A DNA stretch of 64,000 bases from Cytospora piceicola (taxonomy: Eukaryota > Ascomycota > Sordariomycetes > Diaporthales > Cytosporaceae), in NCBI GenBank assembly GCA_023375675.1, contig JALQBC010000007.1, forward strand, positions 868,001 to 932,000, written 5' to 3'. Made by a program: the position numbers and the translations under genes. The notes beneath the pieces are model-generated. The model saw nothing but the letters and a program-made list of their open reading frames with translations, was not told the origin of the DNA and did no database searches. Positions 34,272 to 47,116 of the stretch are shown here, piece by piece (positions within the stretch are counted from its first letter, which is position 1; every line of letters starts with the position of its first letter).

Positions 34272-37200
34272 TTATTCCATAGCAAAAATCTCATTACTGT
34301 TCTCAAGCATAAACTGCACGGCGAGGTTCTTGGACTGCATGTCCGTCATCTCCCTCTCGAGGCTGTGGTCCCGCATAATGGTGGGAGCAAATACCACGGC
34401 TAAATTCTTGGGCGACATCTAGATATATCGTTAGTTTCTTTGATATTGCCAATTCCCACGTTAAATCTTTGAACTTACCAAATTCTCGGGCTCCCGGCTG
34501 GCAACTCTAGCCAGGTGGAACATGAGAAATTCGAGACAGTCACGATGCTTTTGAGGGAGCATGTTGACAGTCTTCCTAAGGTGAGCAGATCGCTCTTCTG
34601 GATCGGTGATGGCTGTATCTTCATTAGCAACGCGCCCGGGACTTTTCCATTTCCAAGAGGTAGATAAAACTCACAAGCCGACTCCAGGACCCGGTCGTAA
34701 ACGTCAAATGTCAAAAGCGGCGTTGGCAGTTTGCGGAAATATTGCTTGAGGACGCTGGTGACAGATGCAATGTCAATGCTTGGATCGGAGATATCGAAGT
34801 CCTCCATCCTCTCAAAGCCTTCCTGGATCATCTTGACTTGTCCGCTGCCTCCGGACTTTCGGTAGATTCCTTCCGCATCCATGCCTCGGAGTTCGACTTC
34901 CTCGATGCAGCGAGTCACCACACTGGGTATCTGGCGACGTTCATGATCGGCTCTCTCCATAAGTTCAGAACCGAAAAGCGTGGTCGGCGGCTCACATGCC
35001 GCGAGCGCAGCCGCCACGTTCGCACTGGTCGAGGACTTTGGTAGAGGACCTCCCTTTGCACCTCCCCTATTGAAGAACCCAAACGGTCGAGGGTCGTTTC
35101 GAGGGTCGTTGAGGGGACCGCGATTCTGTTGCCCGTTGGTGTTGGCCGGCAGTGTTGTCGAAGGAGCTTCCAGCTGAGCAATCGTCATGTTGTACGGAAG
35201 ACCAATATTGTCAGAGTTCAGGCCACCCTGCTGCGGCGGCCCCCGGGGATCGCCGCGCTCATTTTGTTGGAAGGCACCAACAGCACGACCGACCCTAGTG
35301 ATGTTCTGAGCCACCGACTTGCCGCCCTTCTTCCAGTTGAACTTCTTGGCTTGGCCCTTTCTGACCTGGACGACTCTTGGGCCCTCCAGGACAGGTTCAT
35401 CAATATCGGTCCCGACGAGCGTGGGGCCAGTGTGGATACTCGACGTGTCGATATTGTGAACAGAGGTGCTCGACGACGACTTGTGGTTCGTGTAGATGCC
35501 CAAACCGTGAGGCTTCCCATCAGATCCTACTTGAGACCTGAAGCGACCCTGGATTTGGTGCGTCAGATCATTGTTCATGTCGGCCAGCTGCGCGTTCTTA
35601 GATGACAGTTGCTCGAATTCGAGCAGTGCGCGGTCACGCTCTGCTGTCACTTGTTCCTTTTCTTCCACCAGATCGTCCCGTTCGGCGTGCAGTTGCTCAA
35701 TTGATGCCGACATGGTCTCCTTAACCTTGTCCAGCTTCTGGACGAACTCTTTGATGGCGGATTCTTCAAGGACTCGGGGGTCAATGGGCCGTTTCGTGTC
35801 CTTGGCTCGCTCGACATACCCGGCCAGTACCTCCAGCTGGCGTATCATGATCTCCGTCTGCGTGTCCAGGATGGAGACAGTCTTTCTCTTTTCTTCCAGC
35901 TTCTCGGTAAGAGTCAACAGATCCCTCTCCGAGTTGAACTGTTTCTCCAGCTCCGCGACCCGCTGTTCTGAGTTTCGCAGTTGTCGCTTCAAGAAAGCCG
36001 AGCTGTCCGGTTGGATACTGTCCATGGAGATTGGGCTGCTGATGTCCCTGGTTTCGCCATTTTGGGTTGTCTGAACGATGGGGGTCTTGGGCCACCTTGG
36101 CGATGCGGTTGCGCCAGTGGTCTCACTCATGCTTCGAGTGTGGCCGTTACGTGGCTGCGAAATGCCATCCATGCTCCCAGGACGTCCATGTCTAACAGCA
36201 TTCGAGACCTTGCGGAGAAGAGACGAAGACCCCTCGTCTGTCCCCAGGATGCGAGCCATGTCCTCGTCCATGGTGAAATCGCCCCCAGAGCTCCATCTTG
36301 GTAGCTTGGGAGAGACCTTGGGGGAGGTTTGCCCATTCTTCACGTTGTTTGGATCTCTCGCTTCCCTCGCTTCCCTTGCGTCCCTCGCATGTGCTCCAGG
36401 GGGAGGAGGCGGCGCCCGGGGAGACATGTAAGTGTCACTCATTTTCTGTTCCATGTGTGGACGGGGTGGTGGCACCAGGGGCTCATCCGCCCTCGAAGAT
36501 TTGCCATTTACTAAATCACGAAATGCGCGTTAGTACATGTTTTCCTGAGAGCAAGTGGATACATACCGCCGCGAATGGCAGCTGGAGCAGGAAGTTCCTT
36601 CCGGGAAATGGGTTTGGAGTTGGTTGTTTCTGCTGTCCTAGTGGAACTCGTCGTTTCGATCGATGGACGCTTGTCATCATCTTTCGCACGTGCGTCCTGG
36701 GCGTCCCTGGGGGACTCAGATGTGCCTGTCGGACCTTGTCGTGGAGGGGAATCTGGTTTGGAGTCCGTGGCGTCCTTCCGAGGAGTTCCATCGGCTGCCT
36801 TGGGAGCACTATTTTCCATTGGACTGGTAACATGTGGAGGGGGCCTATTGGTGGTGACAAATTTCTTACTTTTAGGGGCCTCTTGCAGCTTGAATTCGTC
36901 CTTTCTCGAGTTCGACGTTTTCTGGGACCTATCGTCGCTGCCGACAGGCGATGCCTGCGACACGACACTCCTATCGGATTTTGATGATTTCGACAGCTTC
37001 CGAGATGGCTCCTTGGGGGTGGATGCCTCGTAATCGGACGAGGTGCGCCGTACTTTCTCCTGGAAAGCAATGTGAGGCGTTGATGACTGGGAGCTGCGAG
37101 CTTCACTCTTCCTTTCCGGCACCGCGGGCGTTTTCGAAAAGTAGTCCTTGTCGTTGCTGACCTTGCGCTGGTCGAAGGCCTCAATGTTCGATCGTGGGGA

Positions 37201-38270
37201 CGACACGGAGGGCGCAGGGCTGGGGTCCAGGGCCACCGGTATAAAGAAGCTGTCACCGTCTGCACCCTCTATGCTAGCTTGTCCAGCGAGAATGGAGCTG
37301 TTCCTGTTCCTCCGATAGTTGGGAGCGGACAGTCCGTCCTTAATGGATTCAGCATGTCTCTCCGGCGAGCGGGTGGTCCGTGAGCTAGCTCTTGTCGAAG
37401 ACGAGTCCATTCTGGGATAACCAGGCCTCGTTGGTCTCGGAGACAGCTCCGTAGGGGTGTCGGACTCCGGGGAAACACGCTCGTCGGAGAATGCGTTCGG
37501 TGGTATGGCATTTGGCGGCAGGGCAGGCAATGATTTCTCGACCATGGGAGAGTCTTTGTCTCTTGCCCTCGCCTGAGCTACAGCTTTTGATTTCTTCCTC
37601 CGTCTTGCCATGAGCGATTCGTGACAACTCATGCAGAAAATGCCCTGTGATGTCCTTGCATATCGCAGGTTTTCGATCTTCCTCTTACAGTTTCGACACC
37701 GGAAGCAGGTAGCACAGAAAGCCTGGTCGCCGGTCAGGATGGCGAGATCCTCAATCTTGTTTCCGCATGCGTTGCAGCTGTAGGTGCAGTTGTTGCATAT
37801 CAGGGAGCCGTCGCCTAGGAGGAGGAGGTTCGCATCCGAGTCGAGGAGAGTGCCACAGGTGTTGCATCGAAAACAATTCAAGTGCCAGCGGTTGCCAGCT
37901 GGGTCATGGTCAGCCTGAAGCTCTGTAGCCATAGTATAGTACACATAATCACAACAGATCAACAGGAAAGGGGACAGTATCCAGGGAGGGGGGGGGGGTC
38001 ACAAAAGTCAAGGATAGCGACCCGCCATGGCATCACAAGATAATTGGAACATAGGCAGGGGAGGAGCCTATGCAAGGGAAGACTAAAGCTGCGCACGTAC
38101 CGAGCTCAAAGGCTTTGCCCTCCTCAAGGATCTACTACCAATGTCAGCTATGCCAGGGAAAGAGACATGGTGATGCCCTCTTGTTGGAGATTCCGAAGAA
38201 TATATACCTCTCCACATCCTTTGCAAGGGAAGACATCGTCCTCCATAGGACTTTCCAGATAGTCATCCAT
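34272..38270 (-). CDS. LIM-domain Rho GTPase-activating protein (Rga1-like)
   Basis: Six exons on the minus strand (38270-38208, 38131-38101, 37898-36567, 36510-34675, 34612-34479, 34418-34272) encode 1180 residues. Two zinc-binding LIM domains stand at the N-terminus: the first from C16-x2-C19 through HLNCFRC, split over three exons; the second from CNACGNKIEDL to CMSC. A long disordered Ser/Pro region and a coiled coil (about 670-770) follow. A C-terminal RhoGAP domain carries the arginine finger in GIYRKSG (R1026) and the conserved NLAVVFAPTIMR block. LIM-LIM-RhoGAP proteins such as Rga1 inactivate Cdc42/Rho GTPases at growth sites. The short first two exons (63 and 31 nt) are needed to complete LIM1. 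An Lrg1-type protein is less likely because only two LIM domains are seen. Confidence 0.92.
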
Positions 38271-38700
38271 GATTGTATTGGTGCGCCGTCTGCCGGAGCC
38301 AGGTGGAGGATGATGTAGTTGTCTGCTATCGTATCGCGAGGAGAAGGACGATGGCTTAGCGGAAGAAGGGGTAGGTGGTCAAAGTCATTAGAGCAGGAGG
38401 AGCTTAAGAAGCCCCCCCAGAAAAAGGGAAAGAAGTTGTATTCGACCACGTTACTCGGACATCGAGTCGCAGAGATGGGCAAGTGGAATAGTCTGATCTA
38501 AACTGGAAAAATGGATTGTCGTGAGATTCGGCTGTCGTCGATGTCGTCGAAGGGGAGGCCCGATGAGCGAAAGGGTACGGACGTCTGACAGTACTACCTA
38601 GGTAGTAGGCTAAGTTGGACGTGCCCAAGGGGTGGTCTGGGTCATGGAGAACGTCGAATTAGCACAGACGTTCGGTCTTGATAGCACAGAACTGGTGTGC

Positions 38701-38734
<34 letters not shown>

Positions 38735-41700
38735 ATGTGACAGTGCTGGCGCCCTGTCCAGTGTCTGAACTGTCGGGAGCACTATTAGGTAGGCTGAACC
38801 CCTTCGAAGCTTGGGAAGCTGGGCGGGCTGAGTTGAGTCGAGTCGAGATCAAATTGTTATGGAGTGGGCGATGAGGGTTTGGGGATGGGACAGCATTGAA
38901 CAATCCCAACGACCAGCACAGCAAGAGAAGGTTCCAGGGGGGTCCCACTTACCCTTTCTGGGCTGGAAACGGCGGGACTGCTTGGCAGGTGGGTGACAAT
39001 GGTGTTTGGAATTCAGGTGGACCAATTACTGGTTGCAGAGACAACGTCGTTGGAAAGCATCTGGGCATTTGAGTGGCCCTCGACTCAGTTTCGCACAGCA
39101 GGAGAACCTTGGAAGGAGGAGACGACGCAGGCACCCCTTTTTCTCCTGGTGCAGCTTTTTTAGGCCGGGTTGCCAGGGGGCAGGCACTAGAAGAAGAAGC
39201 CAGGGGTAGCATACAAGCTAAGACGCAGTATAACTAACTACTTAGGTTGTATGCTAGAGGGGTGGGGGTCAAGCCCTATTGATACCTACCTAGGATAGTC
39301 ACTAGAAACTGTCACAGAGTACTATATACATTAGGTACATCCCATATTCCATATTCCATATTCCATTATTCATATACGTAGGTAGGTACACATAGGCCCC
39401 TTTACAAACAAACTTACAGAAGTGATTACGTAGAAATACATCCACGAGGACGTTGGGCATTGTGTAAATGACAAACATAGTTATACATACCTAGGTAACT
39501 AAATGGCAGTCATAATCCAATATGTTAACCTGTTGTCTCGTCAAAACCACCTGCACTTGTTGACTTCACCGTATTTGAAATCAGTAGAGATACTACCTAG
39601 TTGGTACCTCGCCCCCCACCCCTCCACCCCACCAAGTCATCTCGACCTCTGAAGATCAGCAGTGCGCCATCTCTCAGTGGTGGTTAACAACAGGGTTATA
39701 GGTTGTAGGCCATTCTATAGTCCAGGTTGTACACAGACAGTTGGTACTCCGTTCTGGGAGGTGGTCTGGTAGTCTATATGTCCTATATCCAGAGTTGACC
39801 GAACTTCTGAACGTGGCCGCCTTGTACTGTAATCTTTGCTATGTACTATGTACCTCGTATCCCAATGTAGTGTACAGATCAGTAGACTACCTCGGTACTG
39901 ACATCAACTCCCTCCATGCAAAGATCTGTACGGTGGCTCCATGGAAAAGGGAGGACTCTCAGACTCTCAGACTCTCAGTTATTACTGATCAGCAGCTGGT
40001 ATCCCTTCCCTCCCCTCCCCACGTTGTTGTTGGTGGCCTCCATAAACCATTGTTTCCAAACCAAGCAAGCCTTGGACATTCGTGTCCAGGTTAGTCAAGG
40101 TCGTATGGCCCGTCGTCGAGATTAGACAATGTCCTGTCCTCTCCACTCACCTCGACAACATCCGCCCGCCCTCCAGGGTTTTCCCTGTGATATCGCCCCC
40201 AAAATTGATACACTGCCGTGTTTGTGCTGCTGCTCGCCAGCCCGCAGTGCGAACAAATCACCTGGGCAGTATCTGCCGCATCAACATGCCGAGATTATAT
40301 CGTATATCGGAGACTTTACCCGCCCTTTACTTTTTGTCTTTCAAGGCTTGATTGATATCAACTGCTCGGACTTGGGTCGAGGGAGGCCCGGGTCGGTGAT
40401 CTGAGGGGCGTATGGCGTATCATAGACCTGGGCAGTCGCAGTTCCGATCCAGGTTATAAAAATACATCATGGACAAATCGGGAGTTGGTGTGCAACCTGT
40501 TCCAAGGTTCCCAACAGGGGAAGGTCGCAGCCTTTCCTTGCATCCCCGATCAGCCCGACCGAGAATATATCTCTCCTGTCAAGATGGATGTGACCAGTCC
40601 GCCGGCCTCGTTGATCGAGGCTCGAGGTCTCGGATCATGGGCTTATCTAGAATGATCTGCAAGCAATCTTCACCATATCTGTCTATCGATTTTATCTATC
40701 TGTGTAGTCCACAATCAAGAGACTCCATCCGTCTCGAGGCGGCTGTTCCTCGATCCGAGCTCTGCCCACCCACACTGCCAACGGTCGCGTATCGTGGTAA
40801 TTAACCGTACTGCATTGTAGTATTTCGCAGCCTTGCGGTCCTTGCTAGGCTGCTAGGGTCTGCAACAACACTATACCAATGACTGTAAGTCCTGATTGAA
40901 GAACAGAACAGACAACAGACTTGGTGAGAGTTGCCTGGACAGCCACATATGATATCAGCATTTCAATTACTAAATAGATACTTGCTATCCGTCTGTACTT
41001 CATTTCCATGCATGGAAATAGACTTTCTTTCAGCTTACATTCCTCCTGGGATCGGGACGTCATCAAGCAGCTCGAGGTGCTAGGCAACCGGCCAGCGAAC
41101 AGGAGATTTTAGCTATGTAGCTATGTAGGTAACCTACTGTGCCTCGGTAGATAACGTATGAGAGATCGATCTCTCGGGGCCAGACGGTGTCAGACCGTCC
41201 CAGATAAAGTCGACACACACACACAAGGATGTTTTATCCCGTCGTAATTAAGATCTTGCTTTCCACAACGGCAGGCACACTCGGCAACCTCATCATGGCA
41301 TTTCAGCACATCGATATGTAGGCATGTACCCATGTACATACAATACATACATGGCAGCCCCGAAATCCTGATGAGAAGGAGGAAACGCAGGCGGCCGCCC
41401 GGGTCCCCGGGGTGGGCCCATGTCAAGCCGGACCGGACGTCTGGAATCCTCCAGGGCCTCCCCTTGAAGCTTGGGGTTTGGAGCGGCCATTTTGCCTCTG
41501 TTCCGACAACCTCGCCGTAACATATGTAGTAGTCATGCCTCGCTCGGGTGTCACACCGACAGGGCCACCTGAAACGACCACCCGGTCGGCTTCGGTGCTT
41601 TGGTTTGTTTCATCGGGGGTCACCAAAAGAAACGACTGGACGAATCTACATGACAGACGAATAAGAAAAATGCACAACATGACAACTGGGATTGATCATG

Positions 41701-42877
41701 GCAATACGGCAGCTGAGTAGGTGGGTATAAGCAAGTAGCTCGATACAGACCCCCGCCCCTCGCAGAGCCCACTGTTTTCCCCATCTCCACGATAATTCCA
41801 CAGCCTGGCAGCCTGGCCATTCGAGACCCAAAAAACCCTTGAAGCTTTGGGCCATTTTTGTCGATCACCTTTCTCCGCGTGATGTTCTTCCGTGTCCCTG
41901 CATCTCAAAGCCCTCTTTTGTAACAAAACAACCTTGTTGTTGTCGTCGAGCGAACCAACGTGCATTTGGAAGATCCAAAGTTCGCCACTGAAAATGGCTT
42001 GACATGTGCACACGATACGTCAACCAACAACGTCCGCCGAAGATAGCACCCGCGTCAATGCTCACAAAGAGTAGGTGTTCTGTAGTGTACCGCTGTGACA
42101 GTCCTCCTCACCGATCTACCTAATTCCATCAACCCGCTGCACCGGCCACGTTCCGTTGTTCGACAAGGACCAGAACCAACCGAGGGGAAAAGAAGCAATG
42201 TCGCAACGTGGCTTCACAGGGCGGCATGGCCTCACAGGAAAAGTGCGTTCTAGAAGCACGGGCGAGAGAAAGGACAAGAAGCAAGCCCCAGCGTAGCATG
42301 TTTAATCAGGACCGAGCTGTCACGGTCGATCCTGAAACCCAATCTATCTGCAACTGCCCGTGAGGCTTGCCTTGGCTTGAGGCGGTAAGCTGCAGGTTTG
42401 GGAAAAGGGGGGTGTGAAAAGGAGGGGTGCAACCTCAAATGTTCCGGATTCAAAAGATTGACAGCAAGGTCGACATCCGACGGAAGCTTCATTGCTGTTG
42501 CGGTCCTGCCAGTCTCCCCATTCAATGTCAAGCTGAGGCTGCGCGGCAGAAACACATGCAGCTCCGAGATTGGGATACCGAGAGTCGTCAGAAACATCGT
42601 AAATATTAACACAGTTGATGTATAACAAGTGGTATGAACATCAAGCAAACAGGTATAATCCATGCCCCCCCCCCCGGAGACACGCTCAGAGCGTGCTCCC
42701 CCCTATCCATGTTCGCTGAACCATCAGCCAATCGTATTCTTCGCCCATTTTGTGTGTGTATTGAACTGAGAAAATGCAAAAAGTCCGGCATGAACCCTTG
42801 GTATATGCCACAACGCCAACAGCCCAAAACAACAAAAGTCAACCTTATCGCAGCCAGTGGGTAAGGCGGCGCGCTCC
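38271..42877. other. 4.6-kb spacer with no supported gene
   Basis: RhoGAP promoter on the left, STU1 3' flank on the right. Contents: a (GT)12 run at 38701-38724, CCATATT triplication at about 39351-39376, AGACTCTC triplication at about 39956-39978, TACCTAGGTA motifs at 38595, 39285 and 39378, a C11 run at 42665-42675, and an 11-base G run at 37988-37998 just inside the RhoGAP gene. Many open frames exist, but none exceeds about 137 codons or shows a domain, coding-like splice pattern or family motif. A multi-exon small gene or non-coding RNA cannot be excluded. Confidence 0.5.
38701..38724. repeat. (GT)12 microsatellite
   Basis: Perfect GT run flanked by imperfect GTGTGC and TATGTGTG steps, about 430 bases upstream of the RhoGAP start. 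Confidence 0.95.
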
Positions 42878-45800
42878 CTAGACCGCCCCCCTCTCCCTCT
42901 GCCTCTTGACGATGTAATACGTAATCAAGCTCTTGGGGTCGTCCTCGACGTCCCTCATGACATCCCAGAACCTCGCATCCCCCACCCTGCTGTGCAGGGC
43001 GACACAGAGCTGCACCGCGTCCATCCGCACGCCGGACTCGCTGCTCTCGAGACACCTCGTGCACAGCGCCGACATGCCCCGCAGCTCCTGGTCCGTGGGC
43101 ACGTAGTTCCTCTTCGCGTCGACCATCTCCTTGAGGACGTGGAGGCCCATGCTCAGCGACCGGCCCTTGGCCGCATCGTCGGCGCTGATATCTAACGACA
43201 TCCGTCGCGTCAGGACCGTCGCGATCTCCTGCGGGTCCCCAAGCGTGACCAGCTCGTCGGCGAGCAGCTCCAGCCCGGACACGATGTGCGTGCGGGCGTC
43301 GTACAACGCGCGCACAGACATCAGTGACTCGAGGCCCTTGGAAATATGCGGCTGGAAGTGGTCACGGTGGTTCTCGAGGAGCTGCCTGATGGTTGGCAGG
43401 ATCTGGGCCGTGACCTTCTGGACCTTCTCACGGGTCTCACGGGTCGTATCGGGCAGTGGATCCTCGAGATAATCGAAGAGACCAACGACAAGATCCTCGA
43501 ATAAATACTCGAATTTGTCGTCAGGGAGCGAAGTCTTGTTGTCGCGAAGAATACCCTGGAGCACCCTGAGGCTGTGAACGTCGAGTGTCTTTTTGCGTAT
43601 TTTGACAAGAGCACTTTCGATGAGACGGGCGTATTGCCTTGCCTTATCCGGCGAAGTCTCGGCTGCAGCTGCCGCATCGCCGTTCTGCCGTGCGACCAAG
43701 TTGGCCGCATCTGCGTTGATCGGCTTCTCTTCCAGCACGCTGGGCGGGGTTCGGCGTAGACTTGACTGCTCTGCTGTGAGAGGGTCTTCGTATACCCTCA
43801 GGGCCCTAGAAGGGGTGCCTGTGGGGCTTGCTAAGCCGGCCCGTTCCTTAACCCTGGGAGAGGCTCGCGTGGGCAAGTCGAACGTGTACAGAGAAGGCGG
43901 CAGGGACATCGCAGCGTCATCCTCCATCTTAGGGCTACCGAGGAGGGGGCCAGGTTGCAACCTTTGCCGCGGACTCTTCATAGGGCTCATCGCGGGCGAT
44001 TTCCCGCGCCTCGATGGAGTGGGGATGCCTGATGGAGTGGGGATGCCAGACTCACTCCCAGTCGGTTTATGGCCAGCAATTGGCCTCGGTAAACTCCTCT
44101 TGGGCGACGCATCCGAGGCCTTGGGAGTTACCGCCCTTGATCTCGTCTGCGGCGGCGGCGGGCTTACTGGCTCGACTTCAATTCCTCCTCTGAAAGAATA
44201 AGGACCGGCAGTCGCTGGCCGCGGTGCCATCTCCGGTCGTCTCCTCGAAGGTCTCACAGGAGCACCTGACAGACCACCGCCAGAACCAAAGGCTGGCTTT
44301 TGGCGTGTCGTAGTGGACTGTGACATCCCGCTTCCAGAGATTTTCGTGTTACCGGAGCCAGTCTGGAGAGACTGAGATGGTGAGAAATGCGCCATGGCTG
44401 ATCCCGGCCTGGCTGGGAGGTGATTCTTCGACGCCAGGGCTTTCTTTTGCGCCAACATCGTCTCCTTCAGAGACGGCTTGGTTCCCGTCGCACTACGTGA
44501 GAATCCCAAGCCCGGACGGGCCGCCGGCTCCGATCTCTTTGGAGTATTGGGGTTGTTTGGATCCTTTTCCAGGAGCTTCTGTGCCGTTGGCTCGAGAGTA
44601 TCCATAAGTCTGAATCACAAATTAGTGCCCGAAGTCTTGTCCGCTTGGCTCAGAAAGACGACTTACGCTTCCGCCCTTGCAGGCCAAATGCCATGAAAGG
44701 TCCAAAATGTCCCTCTCATTTTCTCTCGCACACCTGGATTGGGGTCATTCAGCCCCCTTTTGATCGACTTCTCTATCAAATCAAGCCCCCCGGTATGTTC
44801 GACGCGACTCTTGTGGGGTGCCTCCTTATTGAGAAGCGTCTTCAACCATGCAGTCGCATATAACCTAGGCTGTACATTTTTGTCCGCGCAGGCTCCTGCG
44901 ACATGCTGCATGATCCGGTGGGTATATGTCACCCTGCCGATAATGGCGTCGACGCAGGCATTTCCCTGCAGCGATGCGATCTTCTTGGTAGCTCCTGACA
45001 GCTTGACGCATGCTTGCATCAAGAGCTCCACCATTGGATCCATACCAGGACCATAGTTGACAGCGATATCTTGAACCAGAGCGCAGCCTTCTTTCGACAG
45101 ACTGGTCCGGAGAGAGGTTACAGCCTTTATAATGCCGTCGAGGAGATTTCTCAGCCCCGCCAGGAACGGGTCGTGGAAATCGGATACAGCGTTGCCAGCC
45201 ATCAACCTCCGAAGTTTGGTGATGCTCTGCTCCCGCAGCATCCAGTTGTGTTCCGACTCCCTGCCGTCGAAGTGGCCGTGCATATCCCTGAACATATCTT
45301 CGAGCTCGCGCATGGAGGTGAGATAAGAAGGCTCCGCCACTTCGGTCCTTACATCGGGCGCTGGGGTGATCGGCCGTTCGCTTGACAGAGACGATACACT
45401 CGCAGTGAGGTTTTGACGTGTAGCAGGGACCGTTTCGGCTCGTACGTTTTCGGCTCGTACATGCTCGTTCGGAGCTATTTCCTCGAGTAAAGCCTTCTTG
45501 TTTATTGGTTGAACCTTATCCAGCTGTTTCTTCAGGTCAGCCTGGACTTGGTCAGCCTTGACTAGGTTAGCTGCGAGTTTGTAGAGGTCGATAAAGGTTT
45601 GCTTGGCGGGCGTGCGAACGCCGGGGTCGGCATCGTCGATCAGCTTCATCAACGAGGGGATGAATGTGCTGAAAAGAAAGTTTTTTTCCGAGGCCATCTG
45701 TAGGAGCCACTGCATACTGCTCTCCTTTGCCTTTGCGTTGGAGTTCTTAGCTCCCATGACTGAAACCCGGACATGTTCCGAGGTGTCATCCGGCACGACA

Positions 45801-46177
45801 GTATACATGGTGCTCATGGACTGCACCGCCAGTGCGCGGAACTTCTGATTTTGATCGCCCATCTTACCACCAAGGAGTTGTAGGGTCTCTTTGGCCTCTA
45901 CTGGGTGGTTCTTCATGTACTTGGGAATCTGACGCGACACGCGCGTTAGGAGATGGTTGAGGGACGTAAGCCCTGCATAGGCAAGGACAGCTTGTGGTCT
46001 ACCGGATGCATAGCGCAGTGCTTCGAAGAGCTCGGCGACGCATGTGGGGGGGACCTCGAAGTGCTTGATACCGGTCTTGACGGCAGTAACGTGGGCTACT
46101 TTCACATCGACGGAGGCGTCGGAATGCAGAACCCTCTGCAGGGCTTTTACCTGCTCATCGGTGATTTTCTCGGCCAT
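42878..46177 (-). CDS. STU1: CLASP-family microtubule-associated protein Stu1
   Basis: Two exons on the minus strand (46177-44667 and 44609-42878, intron 57 nt) encode 1080 residues. I chose ATG 46177 (MAEKITDEQVKAL) because the fungal Stu1 N-terminus begins this way; the frame stays open upstream but without an ATG. HEAT/TOG repeats fill about 1-240 and 300-500 (CLASP N-terminal region). A basic Ser/Pro-rich region (about 520-760) and a C-terminal helical domain (about 830-1070) follow. CLASPs bind microtubules and tubulin, rescue catastrophes and stabilise the spindle and kinetochore attachments. Residues 691-700 carry two tandem SGIP motifs flanked by Pro and Arg, which fit the SxIP consensus for EB1 binding. 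They arise from a tandem 18-nt duplication. Confidence 0.92.
44013..44048 (-). repeat. Tandem 18-nt duplication in STU1 encoding repeated SxIP-type motif
   Basis: Units 44013-44030 and 44031-44048 differ by one base at the end. Read on the minus strand they place two copies of S-G-I-P-T-P in a row at residues 691-702. Confidence 0.9.
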
Positions 46178-47116
46178 GTCCCTCACGAAGGGGAGACTCT
46201 GGCAATGTTTGGGGATTGTATCGTTGTTTATTATTCGGCGCAGGATCGGATTGACTGGTTTTGGGATGGCAGTATTAGTGAAACGGCAGGACGAGACGGT
46301 GGTGCTGCGCAGCAGGTAGCTCGTTGGTGTCTTGTTGATGCCCAATGTGATGTGTGTTTGTGTTTAGATATAGGTAGCTTCCAAGAGTTGGTTGCGCCCG
46401 TTGACGAAAAAAGATGAGGGGGAGAGAGAGAGAGGAAGGCTCACATGAATATCTAGGGAATACGATATCAGAGCCCAACTTGAATGATCTGCGAGATTGA
46501 TTCAACGCTGGGACCACCTGGGCAGTATTCTTTGTAGGACTGAGAACTGAACTGACTGGTTGACGAGATCCTATGATGTTCGCTTGAGGAAATGCGACGA
46601 GGGGGGGATTGTTGGGTGGAGCGTGGAGCGCAAGTGCATGACAAAACAAAAGAACGAGCTCGTTGCCAGGGGCGCCGGGGCTCCACTGAAGAATGCAGGC
46701 CCCTCAGTGGTTCGAAGCTACTAAGCGAACCGGATAGCTACCTCTTAGGTAGCGCCAATGATATGCCTGCAGGTGGCCCGCCAGCCCGCCGAGCAACACC
46801 CAGGCAGCAAGGATACCTACTTCAGCTCAAGTAGGTACCTAGGTTGCCTACAGGGGTCTTGGGGTCGTCATGTTACTTACCCTGATGTAAGTTCGGCCCT
46901 CCTTCAACGTACATAGACATACAGTATCTCGTAAACATCACCACCACTTCTTCTATATCAACCCTTCATACTACCTACTTGAGTAGGTACCTAACGTGGA
47001 TATGTATTGATTCAAAGCTTCATTTAGACAGAACAAGCATACCAAGTCCACTATCAAAAGATTACCACCGGGCCTCATATGAAATATATATTCCTTCCTG
47101 AGCTCATATCAAAACA
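46178..47116. other. Divergent promoter region between STU1 and the BSP-type peptidase gene
   Basis: A shared 0.94-kb spacer without a gene. AGTAGGTACCTAGGTTGCC lies at about 46830 and CTACTTGAGTAGGTACCTAACG at about 46975. A TATCAAAAGATTACC/TATATATTCC stretch precedes the peptidase start. Confidence 0.55.

Noticed and set aside
42250..42663. 137-codon minus-strand frame with a hydrophobic start between STU1 and the gene desert
   Set aside because: No domain, no coding-like codon bias and no supporting splice structure. It could be revisited with transcript data.
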